A DNA stretch of 37,381 nt, from positions 1 to 37,381 of the forward strand of contig CAIXPV010000167.1 in NCBI GenBank assembly GCA_903921405.1, given 5' to 3'. The translations under genes and the position numbers were made by a program. The stretch is from an uncultured Actinomycetes bacterium (GTDB lineage: Bacteria > Actinomycetota > Actinomycetes > Nanopelagicales > Nanopelagicaceae). Each line of letters opens with the position of its first letter. Position 1 is the first letter of the stretch. Positions 1 through 10,395 of this stretch are shown here, piece by piece. The notes under the pieces were generated by a model. The model saw only the letters and a program-made list of their open reading frames with translations, was not told the origin of the DNA and made no database searches.

Positions 1-1
1 G

Positions 2-793
2 GGCGCATCATCGCCTCGACGTGAACTCGATGCATGGCAAGACTGGGCCAAGGCTCGTGGTGCTAAGGGGCTTGCATATATTTTGGTTAATGACGACGGA
101 ACATTGGGTGGACCAGTAGCAAAAAATCTCTCTGAATCTGAATGTGCTGGAATCGCAGCTGCAACAGGTGCAACACCGGGAGATGCAATATTTTTTGCTG
201 CTGGTGAAAGAGTCGCATCACAGAATTTATTGGGCGCTGTACGCCTTGAGGTTGGAAAGCGATGCGGTTTAATCCCGCCAGGTAAGTGGGAGTTCTTGTG
301 GGTTGTGGATGCGCCTATGTTTGAACCAACGGATAATGGTGGTTGGACTGCAGTTCACCATCCATTTACGGGACCCAAACCAGAGTTCGCAACGAGTTTT
401 GCAACAGATCCTGCCAACGCACTTGCTTATGCCTACGACATTGTTTTGAATGGCACTGAACTTGGTGGGGGTTCTATAAGAATTCACGATCGAAATATTC
501 AAAAGGATGTCTTCCGTGTCATTGGCTTAAGCGATGAAGAAGCTGCAAGTAAGTTTGGATTTCTACTTGAAGCTTTCAACTACGGGCCTCCTCCACACGG
601 TGGAATCGCACTTGGATTAGATCGCGTCTGCGCCTTGCTTACTGGTTCAGATTCAATTCGTGAGGTAATCGCATTTCCTAAGACTGCTAGTGGCGGTGAT
701 CCATTAACGGGTGCTCCAACTCCAATTACTCCAGCCCAACGAAAAGAGAGCGGCATTGATGGCGCCCCCAAGACTGGACCTCAGGTAGGCTAG
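2..793 (+). CDS. aspS: Aspartyl-tRNA synthetase, C-terminal part (5' end outside window)
   Basis: Frame stays open from base 2 through the listed ORF 83..793. Class II aaRS motif 3 '[16 protein letters not shown]' and typical C-terminus '[24 protein letters not shown]'. Confidence 0.96.
   Translation, partial: GASSPRRELDAWQDWAKARGAKGLAYILVNDDGTLGGPVAKNLSESECAGIAAATGATPGDAIFFAAGERVASQNLLGAVRLEVGKRCGLIPPGKWEFLWVVDAPMFEPTDNGGWTAVHHPFTGPKPEFATSFATDPANALAYAYDIVLNGTELGGGSIRIHDRNIQKDVFRVIGLSDEEAASKFGFLLEAFNYGPPPHGGIALGLDRVCALLTGSDSIREVIAFPKTASGGDPLTGAPTPITPAQRKESGIDGAPKTGPQVG
786..791 (+). promoter_or_regulatory. Putative -10 element (TAGGCT), 6 nt before the DUF948 gene ATG
   Basis: TAGGCT-agtcct-ATG. 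Confidence 0.45.
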
Positions 794-797
794 TCCT

Positions 798-1157
798 ATG
801 GGTCCTGGAGGAATCGCAACGATAATCGCAAGCTGCGGCTTGCTCATTATCGCCGTAGCAATTAGTTATGTAGTCATTCGAGTTGGCCGTTTCATCGATG
901 AGGCCAAAGTTTCGCTCAAGTCATTAACAGATGAGACAGCTCCGCTGATTGAGGAAGTTCATACGACTGTCTCGCTAGTTAATGGCCCGTTGAAGAGCCT
1001 TAATCGCATCACGAAAAATGCTGAAGATCTCTCCGACAAGGTCAACGATGCCACACATTCATTTTTGAGTAAGAACGGTTCAGCAGTAAAAGTTGCAGGA
1101 GCCCTCCTATCTGCCGCTTCTGCCAAGAAGGCTCGCGCCAAGAAGAAGGCTGAGTAA
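798..1157 (+). CDS. DUF948-domain (YtxG-like) small membrane protein
   Basis: N-terminal TM helix followed by 'VSLKSLTDETAPLIEEVHTTVSLVNGPLKSLNRITKNAEDLSDKV'; position between aspS and alaS is typical for Actinobacteria. Confidence 0.8.
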   Translation: MGPGGIATIIASCGLLIIAVAISYVVIRVGRFIDEAKVSLKSLTDETAPLIEEVHTTVSLVNGPLKSLNRITKNAEDLSDKVNDATHSFLSKNGSAVKVAGALLSAASAKKARAKKKAE

Positions 1158-1160
1158 TCT
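1155..1160 (+). promoter_or_regulatory. Putative -10 element (TAATCT), 6 nt before alaS GTG
   Basis: TAATCT-cacgct-GTG; first three bases are the stop codon of the DUF948 gene. Confidence 0.45.
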
Positions 1161-1166
1161 CACGCT

Positions 1167-3839
1167 GTGGAATCCGCCGAGATCCGTGCGCGCTGGCTGC
1201 GCTTCTTTGAATCAGATAACCGACAAGGGTTAACGCATACCGTTGTTCCTTCGGCATCCTTGATTGCTGATGATCCAAACTTATTGTTAGTCAACGCTGG
1301 CATGGTGCCCTTTAAACCGTATTTCTTAGGTGAAGTTACCCCGCCATTTAAGCGCGCAACATCGGTGCAAAAGTGTGTTCGCACCCTTGATATCGATGAG
1401 GTTGGTAAAACAACTCGACATGCGTCATTTTTTCAAATGTGTGGAAATTTCTCGTTTGGAGATTATTTCAAAGAGGGTGCGATATCCCTTGCATGGGAGT
1501 TGTTGACACGCGCTACCAACGATGGTGGATTTGGTTTTTCACCGGATAAGTTGTGGATCACCGTATTTTTAGATGATGATGAAGCAGCAGATATTTGGCA
1601 TAAGAAAATCGGAGTGCCTAAAGAGCGAATTCAGCGAATGGGTATGGGCGATAACTTTTGGTCTATGGGAGTTCCTGGCCCGTGTGGTCCTTGTTCAGAG
1701 ATTTATTACGATCGCGGGCCGGAATATGGAGCCGAAGGCGGACCAATCGCCGATGAAAACCGCTACATGGAAGTCTGGAACTTGGTTTTCATGCAGAATG
1801 AGCGTGGCGCTGGTAGTGGCAAAGATGACTTCCCTATCGTGGGCGAGCTTCCAGCTAAAAGTATTGATACCGGTCTTGGCCTAGAGCGCATGGCTGCATT
1901 GTTGCAGGGCGTGGAAAATATCTATGAGATCGATACAACGATGCAGATCCTAAAGAAGGCCTCGGAATTAACCGGAGTCGTATATGGAGCTTCAGAAAAA
2001 TCTGATGTATCACTTCGTGTCATCGCCGATCATGCGCGAACTTCGGCAATGCTCATCGGTGATGGAGTTACTCCTGGCAATGAAGGCCGCGGTTACGTAC
2101 TTCGTAGAATGATGCGACGCACTATTCGTAATATGCGCCTTCTTGGTTCGATGGATCCCATCATGTCAGAACTAACCGTGGCGGCGATCGGTGCAATGGG
2201 TCCACAGTATCCAGAGCTCATTAGTGATAGTCCGCGAATTCTCAGCGTGAGCGTTTCTGAGGAAGAAAGTTTTTTGCAGACACTTAAAAGCGGAACAACT
2301 ATCTTTGATGTTGCTAGTGCTGGGTTAAAGAAAGCGAAGAGCAATGTGTTGCCTGGTGCTGATGCATTCAAACTCCATGACACATATGGATTCCCATTTG
2401 ATCTAACGTTAGAAATGGCTCGTGAAGAAGGCTTAGAAGTCGACGAAGACGGTTTTAGACGTTTAATGAAGGAACAAAAGGATCGCGCAAAGGCTGATTC
2501 TCGTGCTAAGAAGAGTGGGCATGCAGATGTCAGCATTTATCGAAGCGTCGCCGATAAAAATGGAAAATCCGAATTTATTGGCTATACACATACAACGAGC
2601 GAATCCACTATTTCAGCCCTTGTTGTTGATGGTTTGTTAGTTGCAACTGCCCAAGAAGGCGACGAGGTTGAAGTTATCTTGGACCGTACGCCTTTCTACT
2701 CAGAAGGTGGCGGACAGCTTGCCGATGGCGGTGTCATTACATTAAGTAACGGTACAAACATCGAGATCGATGATGTGCAGACGCCGGTTCCCGGAGTTTT
2801 CGTGCATCGAGGCAGAGTTGTTCAAGGCGCAGCTGAAACAGGCCAGCAAGCATGTGCTGCTATAGATATTGAACGCCGCAATGCAATCTCTCGTGCTCAC
2901 ACCGCTACGCATATGGTCCATAAGGCTTTTCGTGAAATTCTAGGAGAGACTGCGACGCAAGCCGGCTCAGAGAATTCTCCAGGACGTTTTCGCTTTGATT
3001 TTCCTTCAACGGGCGCAGTGCCTACTTCGGTTATCAATGATGTTGAAGCACGCGTTAACTCTTTATTGCTAGATGATTTGTTAGTTCATGCCGAAGTAAT
3101 GACGCAGGCACAAGCCAAAGAGATCGGCGCTATGGCTTTGTTTGGCGAAAAGTATGGCGACCAGGTACGAGTAGTCAGCGTTGGAGATTGGGCACGCGAA
3201 CTCTGCGGCGGTACGCACGTATCTCGCTCCGGTCAATTAGGTGTTGTAAAGCTCCTTAGCGAATCATCGATTGGAGCTGGAGTTCGTCGTATCGAGGCAC
3301 TCGTCGGTGCCGATGCTTATAAATTCTTGGCACGCGAACATATTTTACTGAACTCTTTGACTGAAATTATCAAGGGTGCTCGTACAGAAGAGTTGCCGGA
3401 GCGAATATCTGATCTACTTAATAGGATTAAAGAGATCGAGAAAGAGCTAGCGACAGTTCGTTCCAATCAAGCTTTTGCTCAAATAGGCGAGATAGCTAAA
3501 TCAGCTATTGAAATCAATGGAGTAAGTGCAACACTTGCAATTCTCAGCGATGGAATATCTGGTGATGATCTACGAAAGATTGCATTGGAGCTGCGCGGCA
3601 AAGCTTCACATTCGGTTGTGGCATTGATTAGCGTCAATGATGGAAAGCCAGTGTTGGTCGCCGCAGTCAGTGATGCAGCGCGCGAGCTGGGAATTAAGGC
3701 CGGAGCATTGGTAAAGATTGGCTCTGGTGTCTTAGGCGGCGGCGGTGGCGGCAAGGATGATTTCGCCCAAGGTGGGGGAAGCAATCCTGACAAGGCCAAA
3801 GAGTCTCTTGCTGCAATTTCGCAATCAATACAGGGATAA
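1167..3839 (+). CDS. alaS: Alanyl-tRNA synthetase
   Basis: 890 aa, GTG start; '[11 protein letters not shown]' and 'CGGTHV' editing/zinc motifs; C-terminal glycine-rich '[15 protein letters not shown]'. Confidence 0.98.
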   Translation: MESAEIRARWLRFFESDNRQGLTHTVVPSASLIADDPNLLLVNAGMVPFKPYFLGEVTPPFKRATSVQKCVRTLDIDEVGKTTRHASFFQMCGNFSFGDYFKEGAISLAWELLTRATNDGGFGFSPDKLWITVFLDDDEAADIWHKKIGVPKERIQRMGMGDNFWSMGVPGPCGPCSEIYYDRGPEYGAEGGPIADENRYMEVWNLVFMQNERGAGSGKDDFPIVGELPAKSIDTGLGLERMAALLQGVENIYEIDTTMQILKKASELTGVVYGASEKSDVSLRVIADHARTSAMLIGDGVTPGNEGRGYVLRRMMRRTIRNMRLLGSMDPIMSELTVAAIGAMGPQYPELISDSPRILSVSVSEEESFLQTLKSGTTIFDVASAGLKKAKSNVLPGADAFKLHDTYGFPFDLTLEMAREEGLEVDEDGFRRLMKEQKDRAKADSRAKKSGHADVSIYRSVADKNGKSEFIGYTHTTSESTISALVVDGLLVATAQEGDEVEVILDRTPFYSEGGGQLADGGVITLSNGTNIEIDDVQTPVPGVFVHRGRVVQGAAETGQQACAAIDIERRNAISRAHTATHMVHKAFREILGETATQAGSENSPGRFRFDFPSTGAVPTSVINDVEARVNSLLLDDLLVHAEVMTQAQAKEIGAMALFGEKYGDQVRVVSVGDWARELCGGTHVSRSGQLGVVKLLSESSIGAGVRRIEALVGADAYKFLAREHILLNSLTEIIKGARTEELPERISDLLNRIKEIEKELATVRSNQAFAQIGEIAKSAIEINGVSATLAILSDGISGDDLRKIALELRGKASHSVVALISVNDGKPVLVAAVSDAARELGIKAGALVKIGSGVLGGGGGGKDDFAQGGGSNPDKAKESLAAISQSIQG

Positions 3840-3847
3840 TCGCTCCC

Positions 3848-4270
3848 ATGCAACGTGGTCGCCGATTGGCTTTTGACTACGGAGATGTTCGAATTGGCGT
3901 TGCCGTCTGTGATCCTGATGGCATCCTTGCATCTCCGGTAACGACGTTAAAGGTCGGTGCCAAAGATCTAGCGAAGCAGTTACAACGCTTATGCCAAGAG
4001 TATGAACCCATAACGATTTACGTTGGAAAGCCTTCGCATATGGATGGTTCCAGTGGAAGTGCAGTGCAAAAGGCAAATGCTTTCGGCGAATTACTTGCCA
4101 CAATCTGTGACACTCCGATTGTTTTTATTGATGAGCGCATGTCTACGGTAAGTGCGGCCAAGAACATGCGCCAATCTGGGGTGTCGGCAAGAGATGCCAA
4201 ATCTCGTATCGATCAAGCTGCAGCGGTAGCGATTCTAGAGTTTGCCTTATCGATTGAGAAGAATCGATGA
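3848..4270 (+). CDS. ruvX: Holliday junction resolvase-like protein RuvX/YqgF
   Basis: 'RRLAFDYGDVRIGVAVCDPDG...PIVFIDERMSTVSA...KSRIDQAAAVAILEFAL' YqgF signature. Confidence 0.95.
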   Translation: MQRGRRLAFDYGDVRIGVAVCDPDGILASPVTTLKVGAKDLAKQLQRLCQEYEPITIYVGKPSHMDGSSGSAVQKANAFGELLATICDTPIVFIDERMSTVSAAKNMRQSGVSARDAKSRIDQAAAVAILEFALSIEKNR

Positions 4271-5286
4271 TTAAGTTGCGACCAGTTGCACTGGCCTTAG
4301 TCTTTATCGTGTTACTTACCTACGGCCTACACGTGGTGCGCGTGAGTAATAACGCCGCTCCAAATTTTCAGATCCGACAGATTCTTGAATCAGATGCAGA
4401 GGTAACTGTTGAGATTCCTGTTGGGGCTACGGGAAGTGACATCGCAGCAATTCTCTTTAAAGCAGGGGTAGTGAAATCTTCGATCGCATATTTTAGATTG
4501 GCAGTCACGGATACACGATCACAGAAAGTCTCTCCTGGTGGTCACAGACTCACACTAAAAATTGCCGCCTCGCAGGCGTTGGATCAACTTCTTGACTCTT
4601 CACGAATCCCTAATCTCATTACAGTCTTTGAGGGGGAGTGGAACTCTGAGATCGTGCGCTCTCTTCGCACTTTTGGATTTACCAACAAAGAGATATCTGA
4701 TGCATTTAACAATATTGTTTTGCCATCTGGTTTTACTAACTCTGAAGGCTTGCTTTTCCCCGCCCTCTATAACTTTCCATTAAATACCGATGCACAACAT
4801 ATTCTTCAGGCCATGGTAAATCGTTTTCAGGCAGAGAAAATTGGGCAGGAGATTTTGACCGCGAGCGGTACATTTAAAGCCTCAGAGTTATTGACAATGG
4901 CCTCCATTGTTCAAGCCGAGGGCGATTCGGCGGATTTCACTAAGGTTTCACGCGTCATTCGCAATCGCTTAGCGTTAGGTATGCCTTTACAGATGGACTC
5001 AACAGTTCACTATGTGAAGGGAGTGCGCGGACAGATTTTCTTAAGTACATCATCAACGCTGATTGCATCTGCCTACAACACCTATAAGCACTATGGATTA
5101 CCCCCAACTCCTATTGGAAACCCTGGAGCATCGGCAATGCAGGCTGCACTTCATCCAGCTGGTGGTGATTGGCTTTTCTTTATTACCGTTGCTCCGGGCG
5201 ATACACGTTTTACTCGCTCTAATGACCAGTTCGTGGAATGGAAATTCCTGTACGAGAAGAATCGAAAGGCTGGTGCTTTCAATTGA
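4267..5286 (+). CDS. mltG: Endolytic murein transglycosylase MltG (YceG-like)
   Basis: N-terminal TM segment; 'LTMASIVQAEGDSADFTKVSRVIRNRLALGMPLQMDSTVHY' and 'SAYNTYKHYGLPPTPIGNPGASAMQAALHP'. Confidence 0.95.
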   Translation: MIKLRPVALALVFIVLLTYGLHVVRVSNNAAPNFQIRQILESDAEVTVEIPVGATGSDIAAILFKAGVVKSSIAYFRLAVTDTRSQKVSPGGHRLTLKIAASQALDQLLDSSRIPNLITVFEGEWNSEIVRSLRTFGFTNKEISDAFNNIVLPSGFTNSEGLLFPALYNFPLNTDAQHILQAMVNRFQAEKIGQEILTASGTFKASELLTMASIVQAEGDSADFTKVSRVIRNRLALGMPLQMDSTVHYVKGVRGQIFLSTSSTLIASAYNTYKHYGLPPTPIGNPGASAMQAALHPAGGDWLFFITVAPGDTRFTRSNDQFVEWKFLYEKNRKAGAFN

Positions 5287-6101
5287 TAAAGGCGGCCGTT
5301 CTTGGTTCACCCATTGCTCATTCACTAAGCCCACTCCTACATCAACTTGCATATCGAGAGTTAGCAGTTGACGGTGAATACACCGCCATAGAAGTTTCTT
5401 CGGGTGGTCTTCAAGGATTTCTAAACACGTTAGATGACTCCTGGACTGGTTTTTCTCTCACAATGCCCCTGAAGGAAGAAGTTGTAGGGATAGCCGATGT
5501 TGTTAGCGATTTGAGTTCTAGGATCGCCAGCGCCAACACCTTGGTCCGCCGTGATGGACGGTGGGAGGCATCGACAACGGATGTTTCAGGATTTTCTTAC
5601 GCACTTCAATCACATGGAGTGAGCGTTTCAGGGGATGTCTTAATCATCGGATCGGGTGCGACTGCACGAGCGGCTGCTGCTGCATGTGATGGATTAGCAT
5701 CCCGAATCACTGTTATGGCTCGGTCTATGCATAACGCGCCTTCGATCTCCAACTGCGTAGAAGAATCTGATTTAGATTTCGTTCCATGGCACACGAGCGG
5801 AGTTATTGCATCAGCAGATCTCATTGTGTGTACTACTCCGTCAGGTGCAGCGGACTCGCTAGTTGACCTTTTTCCGATTAATCCAAACTCGGTATTCTTC
5901 GATGTTCTCTATAACCCATGGCCAACATTGGCGTTATCTGCCTGGGCTGCAACTGGTGGTCAGGTCATCGATGGATTAGATCTTTTGATACATCAGGCGA
6001 TTGCGCAGGTAGAAATATTTTCTGGATTAAGCGTTGATCGAGCGGCGATGAGCTTGCGTATGCGTGAAGCCGCGCTTTCTCACCTGACCTCATCCACATA
6101 G
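5283..6101 (+). CDS. aroE: Shikimate dehydrogenase
   Basis: 'AAVLGSPIAHSLSPLLHQLAY' and 'VLIIGSGATARAAAAA'. A TTG start at 5283 overlapping the mltG stop is more likely than the listed 5238 ATG, because the extra N-terminus is not family-like. Confidence 0.93.
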   Translation: MIKAAVLGSPIAHSLSPLLHQLAYRELAVDGEYTAIEVSSGGLQGFLNTLDDSWTGFSLTMPLKEEVVGIADVVSDLSSRIASANTLVRRDGRWEASTTDVSGFSYALQSHGVSVSGDVLIIGSGATARAAAAACDGLASRITVMARSMHNAPSISNCVEESDLDFVPWHTSGVIASADLIVCTTPSGAADSLVDLFPINPNSVFFDVLYNPWPTLALSAWAATGGQVIDGLDLLIHQAIAQVEIFSGLSVDRAAMSLRMREAALSHLTSST

Positions 6102-6127
6102 CAGTTCGCTTCTTTGTAGCTGGGCTC

Positions 6128-6133
6128 TAGCCT
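6128..6133 (+). promoter_or_regulatory. Putative -10 element (TAGCCT), 6 nt before the prepilin peptidase ATG
   Basis: TAGCCT-ttatgg-ATG, with TTCGCT 17 nt upstream. Confidence 0.5.
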
Positions 6134-6139
6134 TTATGG

Positions 6140-6589
6140 ATGTTTGCGATATACCTATGTGCCATTCCAATGTGTATCGCCGATTGCAAAAGCCATCGGA
6201 TTCCCAATATCTATTTGATGGTGATGTTCTATGTAATCTGTTGTGAACGCGTCTTTAGGGGAGTCGGATCCATTGAATTTCTAACACTATGCGCACTCTC
6301 ATTAGTTGGCCTCAATGTCATCATGAGAATTGGAATGGGAGATGTAAAACTCATCTTTTTGATCTGTTTAGCTTTGAACTTAGACAGATTTAGCCAACTC
6401 TTAACCCTTCTGACTGCCGTTTCTCTGGTGGCTTTGGCGACAATAGTGCTCCATTCGGTACGTGCGGGTCAGATTCCGGTGACCATTGCATTGGCTCCAT
6501 CAATATTTATCGGTACATGGCTGTATTTGGGCGCGAGAAACACTCCACTTCTGCAAGAATACGCAGATGCGTTGGTTAACAGCTGGTGA
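6140..6589 (+). CDS. Short type IV prepilin peptidase (A24 / TadV-CpaA-like, no methylase domain)
   Basis: 149 aa; both aspartate motifs present: '[12 protein letters not shown]' and 'GMGDVKL'; multiple TM segments. Confidence 0.82.
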   Translation: MFAIYLCAIPMCIADCKSHRIPNIYLMVMFYVICCERVFRGVGSIEFLTLCALSLVGLNVIMRIGMGDVKLIFLICLALNLDRFSQLLTLLTAVSLVALATIVLHSVRAGQIPVTIALAPSIFIGTWLYLGARNTPLLQEYADALVNSW

Positions 6590-7748
6590 GTCACATGGCC
6601 AAGCCCTCAGTGCGATTATTGAAGGAATCCCCGCCAGCGTCGAGATAACAACTGCCGATATCAATCACCACTTGCAGCGTCGTCGATTGGGCGCAGGCCG
6701 TGGTGCACGTCAGAGTTTTGAGGCTGATGCAGTAACGATTCTTGGTGGAGTCCGACATGGTCTGACACAAGGTGGGCCAATTGCAATTAACATTGATAAT
6801 TCGGAATGGCCGAAGTGGGAAAAAATTATGTCGGCCGATCCTGTGCCTTTAGAAGAGATCGCACATCTTGCACGTAATGCGCCACTTACCAGGCCTCGTC
6901 CGGGTCATGCCGATTTAGTTGGAATGCAAAAATACGATTTAGATGATGCACGTCCGATTTTAGAGCGAGCCAGTGCGCGAGAAACAGCGGCACGTGTGGC
7001 ACTTGGAGCGGTCGCACGAAACTTTTTACAACAAAGTGTTGGGATTTCAATTCTTAGCCACGTATTGTCAATCGGCACTGCTCGAGTGCCAGATGATCGA
7101 CCTCTTCCTTTGTACGAAGACATGAAGCGCATTGATGACGATCCTGTTCGTTGCGCAGATCAAGAGACAAGTGAGCACATGCAGGCTGAGATTGAAAAGG
7201 CTCATTCAGATGGCGACACTTTGGGCGGAGTCGTTGAAGTCTTGGCGTACAACATGCCACCTGGTTTGGGATCGCATGTTCACTGGGATCGTCGCCTCGA
7301 TGCTCGTTTAGCGGGTGCTTTGATGGGAATTCAAGCGATTAAGGGCGTGGAGCTTGGTGATGGATTTGCAACAGCCACTCGCCGAGGGTCACAGGCCCAC
7401 GATGAAATTGAAAAGGCGAGTGATGGTCGAATCGTCAGACGTACAGATAGAGCAGGCGGCACCGAAGGCGGTATGTCTAACGGAGAAATATTGCGTGTGC
7501 GAGCTGCCATGAAGCCGATCTCTACAGTGCCAAAAGCTTTAGATACGATCGACGTTTCAACGGGCGAGGCTGCAAAGGCGATCAATCAGCGATCAGATGT
7601 CTGTGCAGTTCCTGCAGCTGGAGTAGTTGCAGAGGCTATGGTCGCACTTGTTCTGGCGCAAGCTGTTCTTGAGAAGTTTGGTGGAGACTCCGTCGGTGAG
7701 ACGCGACGCAATTTTGAAAGTTACATGTTGAATTTAAATTTCAAGTAG
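6567..7748 (+). CDS. aroC: Chorismate synthase
   Basis: '[23 protein letters not shown]', '[16 protein letters not shown]', '[12 protein letters not shown]'. True start is ATG 6567, not the listed 6486; it overlaps the prepilin peptidase gene by 23 bp. Confidence 0.97.
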   Translation: MRWLTAGESHGQALSAIIEGIPASVEITTADINHHLQRRRLGAGRGARQSFEADAVTILGGVRHGLTQGGPIAINIDNSEWPKWEKIMSADPVPLEEIAHLARNAPLTRPRPGHADLVGMQKYDLDDARPILERASARETAARVALGAVARNFLQQSVGISILSHVLSIGTARVPDDRPLPLYEDMKRIDDDPVRCADQETSEHMQAEIEKAHSDGDTLGGVVEVLAYNMPPGLGSHVHWDRRLDARLAGALMGIQAIKGVELGDGFATATRRGSQAHDEIEKASDGRIVRRTDRAGGTEGGMSNGEILRVRAAMKPISTVPKALDTIDVSTGEAAKAINQRSDVCAVPAAGVVAEAMVALVLAQAVLEKFGGDSVGETRRNFESYMLNLNFK

Positions 7749-7758
7749 GGAATAGACA

Positions 7759-8262
7759 ATGCCTTCCTATATTTTGATAGGCCCACCAGGTGCCGGTAAG
7801 AGCACTGTAGGTAAGGCCCTGGCTAGACATTTAGGAGTTTCATTTGTAGACACAGATCAGGTTGTTGAATCCCAGTGCGAAATGAAGATTTCCGATATTT
7901 TCATCACTAAAGGTGAGAGCTTCTTTAGAGATCAAGAGTTTGAAGCGCTGCAGAAATGTTTGAGTATTCCTGATTGTGTACTTTCTCTAGGAGGAGGAGC
8001 GCCAATTCCAGAGCGCGCTCAAGAATTGCTACTCAATGTTGACGCGCATATCGTTTTTCTCGATGTTTCATTAGCAATAGCTGCGGCTCGAGTTGGTTTT
8101 AATCGTGATCGGCCGCTGTTGTTGGGCAACCCTCGCGCACAATGGCAGGAACTCAACGAAATACGTCGTCCCATATATGAAAAATTAGCGACAGCGGTAG
8201 TTAAGGTCGATGGTGCCAGTGTTAAAGAGCTTATTGCGCAGATTGTTGAGGTTTCTTCATGA
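7759..8262 (+). CDS. aroK: Shikimate kinase
   Basis: P-loop 'GPPGAGKSTVGKALARHLGVSFVDTD', 'GESFFRDQEFEAL', 'LSLGGGAP'. Confidence 0.97.
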   Translation: MPSYILIGPPGAGKSTVGKALARHLGVSFVDTDQVVESQCEMKISDIFITKGESFFRDQEFEALQKCLSIPDCVLSLGGGAPIPERAQELLLNVDAHIVFLDVSLAIAAARVGFNRDRPLLLGNPRAQWQELNEIRRPIYEKLATAVVKVDGASVKELIAQIVEVSS

Positions 8263-9314
8263 CGACGATTCAGGTTAATGCCGAACATACGTATAACGTA
8301 GTTATCGGGTGCGAATGGAAAAGCGAGTTGCTGGCTCTGACTAAGAATCGCTCACGAGTCGCCGTAATCTACTCAACTGCGATGCGCGAAATGATTCGAT
8401 TCGATGCCAACGCTGAGGCTGAATTTCACTTCTTTGAAGTCAGCGATGGTGAGAGTGCCAAAAATGTATCGACCCTGTCTTCTTTGTGGAATTGGCTTGG
8501 TGCAGCTGGTTTCACGCGCTCAGATGTGATCGTGGGCATCGGCGGTGGCGCAATCACAGATCTGTCGGGATTTGCTGCGGCTACATGGCTCCGAGGTATC
8601 GATTGGATTGCTATTCCAACCAGTGTTGCAGGAATGGTAGATGCATCGGTTGGAGGCAAGACCGGCATCAACAGTGATTATGGCAAGAACTTGATTGGCG
8701 CCTTTCACTCACCAATCTCGGTTTTGATCGACCTTGATTGGTTGCCGACACTATCTGATCGCGACTTTTCTGCCGGAATGGCCGAAGTAATTAAATCTGG
8801 GTTTATTAAAGACGGTGAAATTCTGACGACCCTTGCTGGTAATTCACTGACGACCCTGCGATCAAATCTATCGATGGTCTCCAACTTGATTGCCCGTTCG
8901 GTGCACGTTAAAGCCGATGTCGTGGGGGAGGATTTCAAGGAGAGTTTTGCACGAGAAGTTCTTAACTACGGTCATACGTTGGGTCATGCCATTGAGATTC
9001 ATTCACATTATTCTCTGCGCCACGGAGAAGCGGTTTCCATAGGTTTGGTTTACGCTGCTGAATTAGCACACGCACGAGGGCTTCTGTCTGAGCAAACTCT
9101 CAACCAACATCGCGAACTCCTTACCGCTTTGATGCTGCCAATTTCATATGATGCCTCGGCCTGGCCAGCGCTATGGCCGCTTTTGGCATTAGATAAGAAG
9201 ACTCGAGGCGCCCAGTTGAGATTTGTAGTCATCGATGCCATCGGGTCAACACTTCGACTTGAAGATCTCAACGAGAGTGAACTTCGAAGTGCTTATGAGA
9301 GAATCAGCGCATGA
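8259..9314 (+). CDS. aroB: 3-dehydroquinate synthase
   Basis: 'GIGGGAITDLSGFAAATWLRGIDWIAIPTSVAGMVDASVGGKTGINSDYGKNLIGAFHSP', 'NYGHTLGHAIE'. Confidence 0.98.
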   Translation: MTTIQVNAEHTYNVVIGCEWKSELLALTKNRSRVAVIYSTAMREMIRFDANAEAEFHFFEVSDGESAKNVSTLSSLWNWLGAAGFTRSDVIVGIGGGAITDLSGFAAATWLRGIDWIAIPTSVAGMVDASVGGKTGINSDYGKNLIGAFHSPISVLIDLDWLPTLSDRDFSAGMAEVIKSGFIKDGEILTTLAGNSLTTLRSNLSMVSNLIARSVHVKADVVGEDFKESFAREVLNYGHTLGHAIEIHSHYSLRHGEAVSIGLVYAAELAHARGLLSEQTLNQHRELLTALMLPISYDASAWPALWPLLALDKKTRGAQLRFVVIDAIGSTLRLEDLNESELRSAYERISA

Positions 9315-9751
9315 AGATTTTAGTGATCAACGGGCCTAATCTTGCTCGGCTGGATATTAGAGACTCATCTATTTATGGGGATCTAAATTACGGTGAGCTT
9401 AAGAGTTTGATTGAAAGCGCTGCTACAACTCATGGCTTAGTTGCAGATGTTCGCCAAAGTGATGATGAGGCAACAATCATTGGTTGGCTACACGAGGCCG
9501 CAGATTCAAACACCCCAGTGATTATTAATCCAGCTGCTTTTACCCATTATTCATATGCGATACGCGATGCAGCGGAGTTATTAAAGGCTCCCTTGATAGA
9601 GGTTCACTTATCTAATCCCATGGCCCGCGAAGAGTTTCGACACACGTCTGTAATCTCTGGCGTAGCCAATGGAACGATCGGTGGTTTTGGACCGAATTCA
9701 TATGTCTTGGCGTTAATCGCCATGAAGAACCTGCTCAGTGGGGCGAACTGA
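9311..9751 (+). CDS. aroQ: Type II 3-dehydroquinate dehydratase
   Basis: 'ILVINGPNLARL...IYGDL', 'IINPAAFTHYSYAIRDA', 'PLIEVHLSN', 'REEFRHTS'. Confidence 0.92.
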   Translation: MKILVINGPNLARLDIRDSSIYGDLNYGELKSLIESAATTHGLVADVRQSDDEATIIGWLHEAADSNTPVIINPAAFTHYSYAIRDAAELLKAPLIEVHLSNPMAREEFRHTSVISGVANGTIGGFGPNSYVLALIAMKNLLSGAN

Positions 9752-9834
9752 GCACTCACTTTTAGCGGGTATCCTTACCCTCTTGCCATCACAATCGATG
9801 GCCGAATAACCACCGAAGCGACTGGAGTTCTACC

Positions 9835-10395
9835 GTGGCAACAACTGCTGATTTAAAGAATGGCATCACCTTAGATATTGAAGGCCAACTATGGAATGTC
9901 GTTGAGTTTCAGCATGTGAAGCCAGGTAAGGGACCAGCATTTGTTCGTACTAAGTTGAAATCAGTATTAACTGGCAAAGTTATTGATCGTACTTTTAACT
10001 CCGGCGTTAAGATTGATATTGAGATCTTAGAAAAGCGCGATATGCAGTACTTGTACAAAGAGGGCGAAGATTTCGTATTCATGGACTCCAAAACATTTGA
10101 TCAAATGACAATTTCTGAAGCTACGGTCGGCGACATGGCCAACTACATGCTGGAAAATACCGATGCCGTGGTTGCCGTGCATGAAGGCAATCCTCTATAT
10201 ATCGAACTTGCCGCGTCAGTGCCTCTAAAGATCACTTACACAGAGCCAGGAATTCAAGGCGATCGATCATCGGGTGGAACTAAACCAGCAACTGTCGAGA
10301 CTGGAATTGAGATTCAAGTCCCACTTTTCATTAAGCAGGATGAAGTTGTTATGGTTGATACGCGCGATGGGTCATACCAAGGTCGCGCTAACTAG
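9835..10395 (+). CDS. efp: Elongation factor P
   Basis: '[42 protein letters not shown]'; GTG start with upstream GGAG. Confidence 0.98.
   Translation: MATTADLKNGITLDIEGQLWNVVEFQHVKPGKGPAFVRTKLKSVLTGKVIDRTFNSGVKIDIEILEKRDMQYLYKEGEDFVFMDSKTFDQMTISEATVGDMANYMLENTDAVVAVHEGNPLYIELAASVPLKITYTEPGIQGDRSSGGTKPATVETGIEIQVPLFIKQDEVVMVDTRDGSYQGRAN

Noticed and set aside
2093-2536. 147-aa minus-strand ORF inside alaS, and similar antisense or shifted ORFs (e.g. 3479..3853, 13079..13426, 19384..20031, 35461..35991)
   Set aside because: All lie within strongly supported conserved genes on the other strand or in another frame and have low-complexity, serine/arginine/proline-rich translations typical of antisense frames.
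6140-6589. Prepilin peptidase as a truncated pseudogene
   Set aside because: Both catalytic aspartate motifs are intact and short methylase-less forms (TadV/CpaA-like) are known functional enzymes.
9786-9801. CCATC-ACAATC-GATGG inverted repeat upstream of efp
   Set aside because: Only 5 bp with a 6-nt loop and no recognised motif; easily explained by chance.
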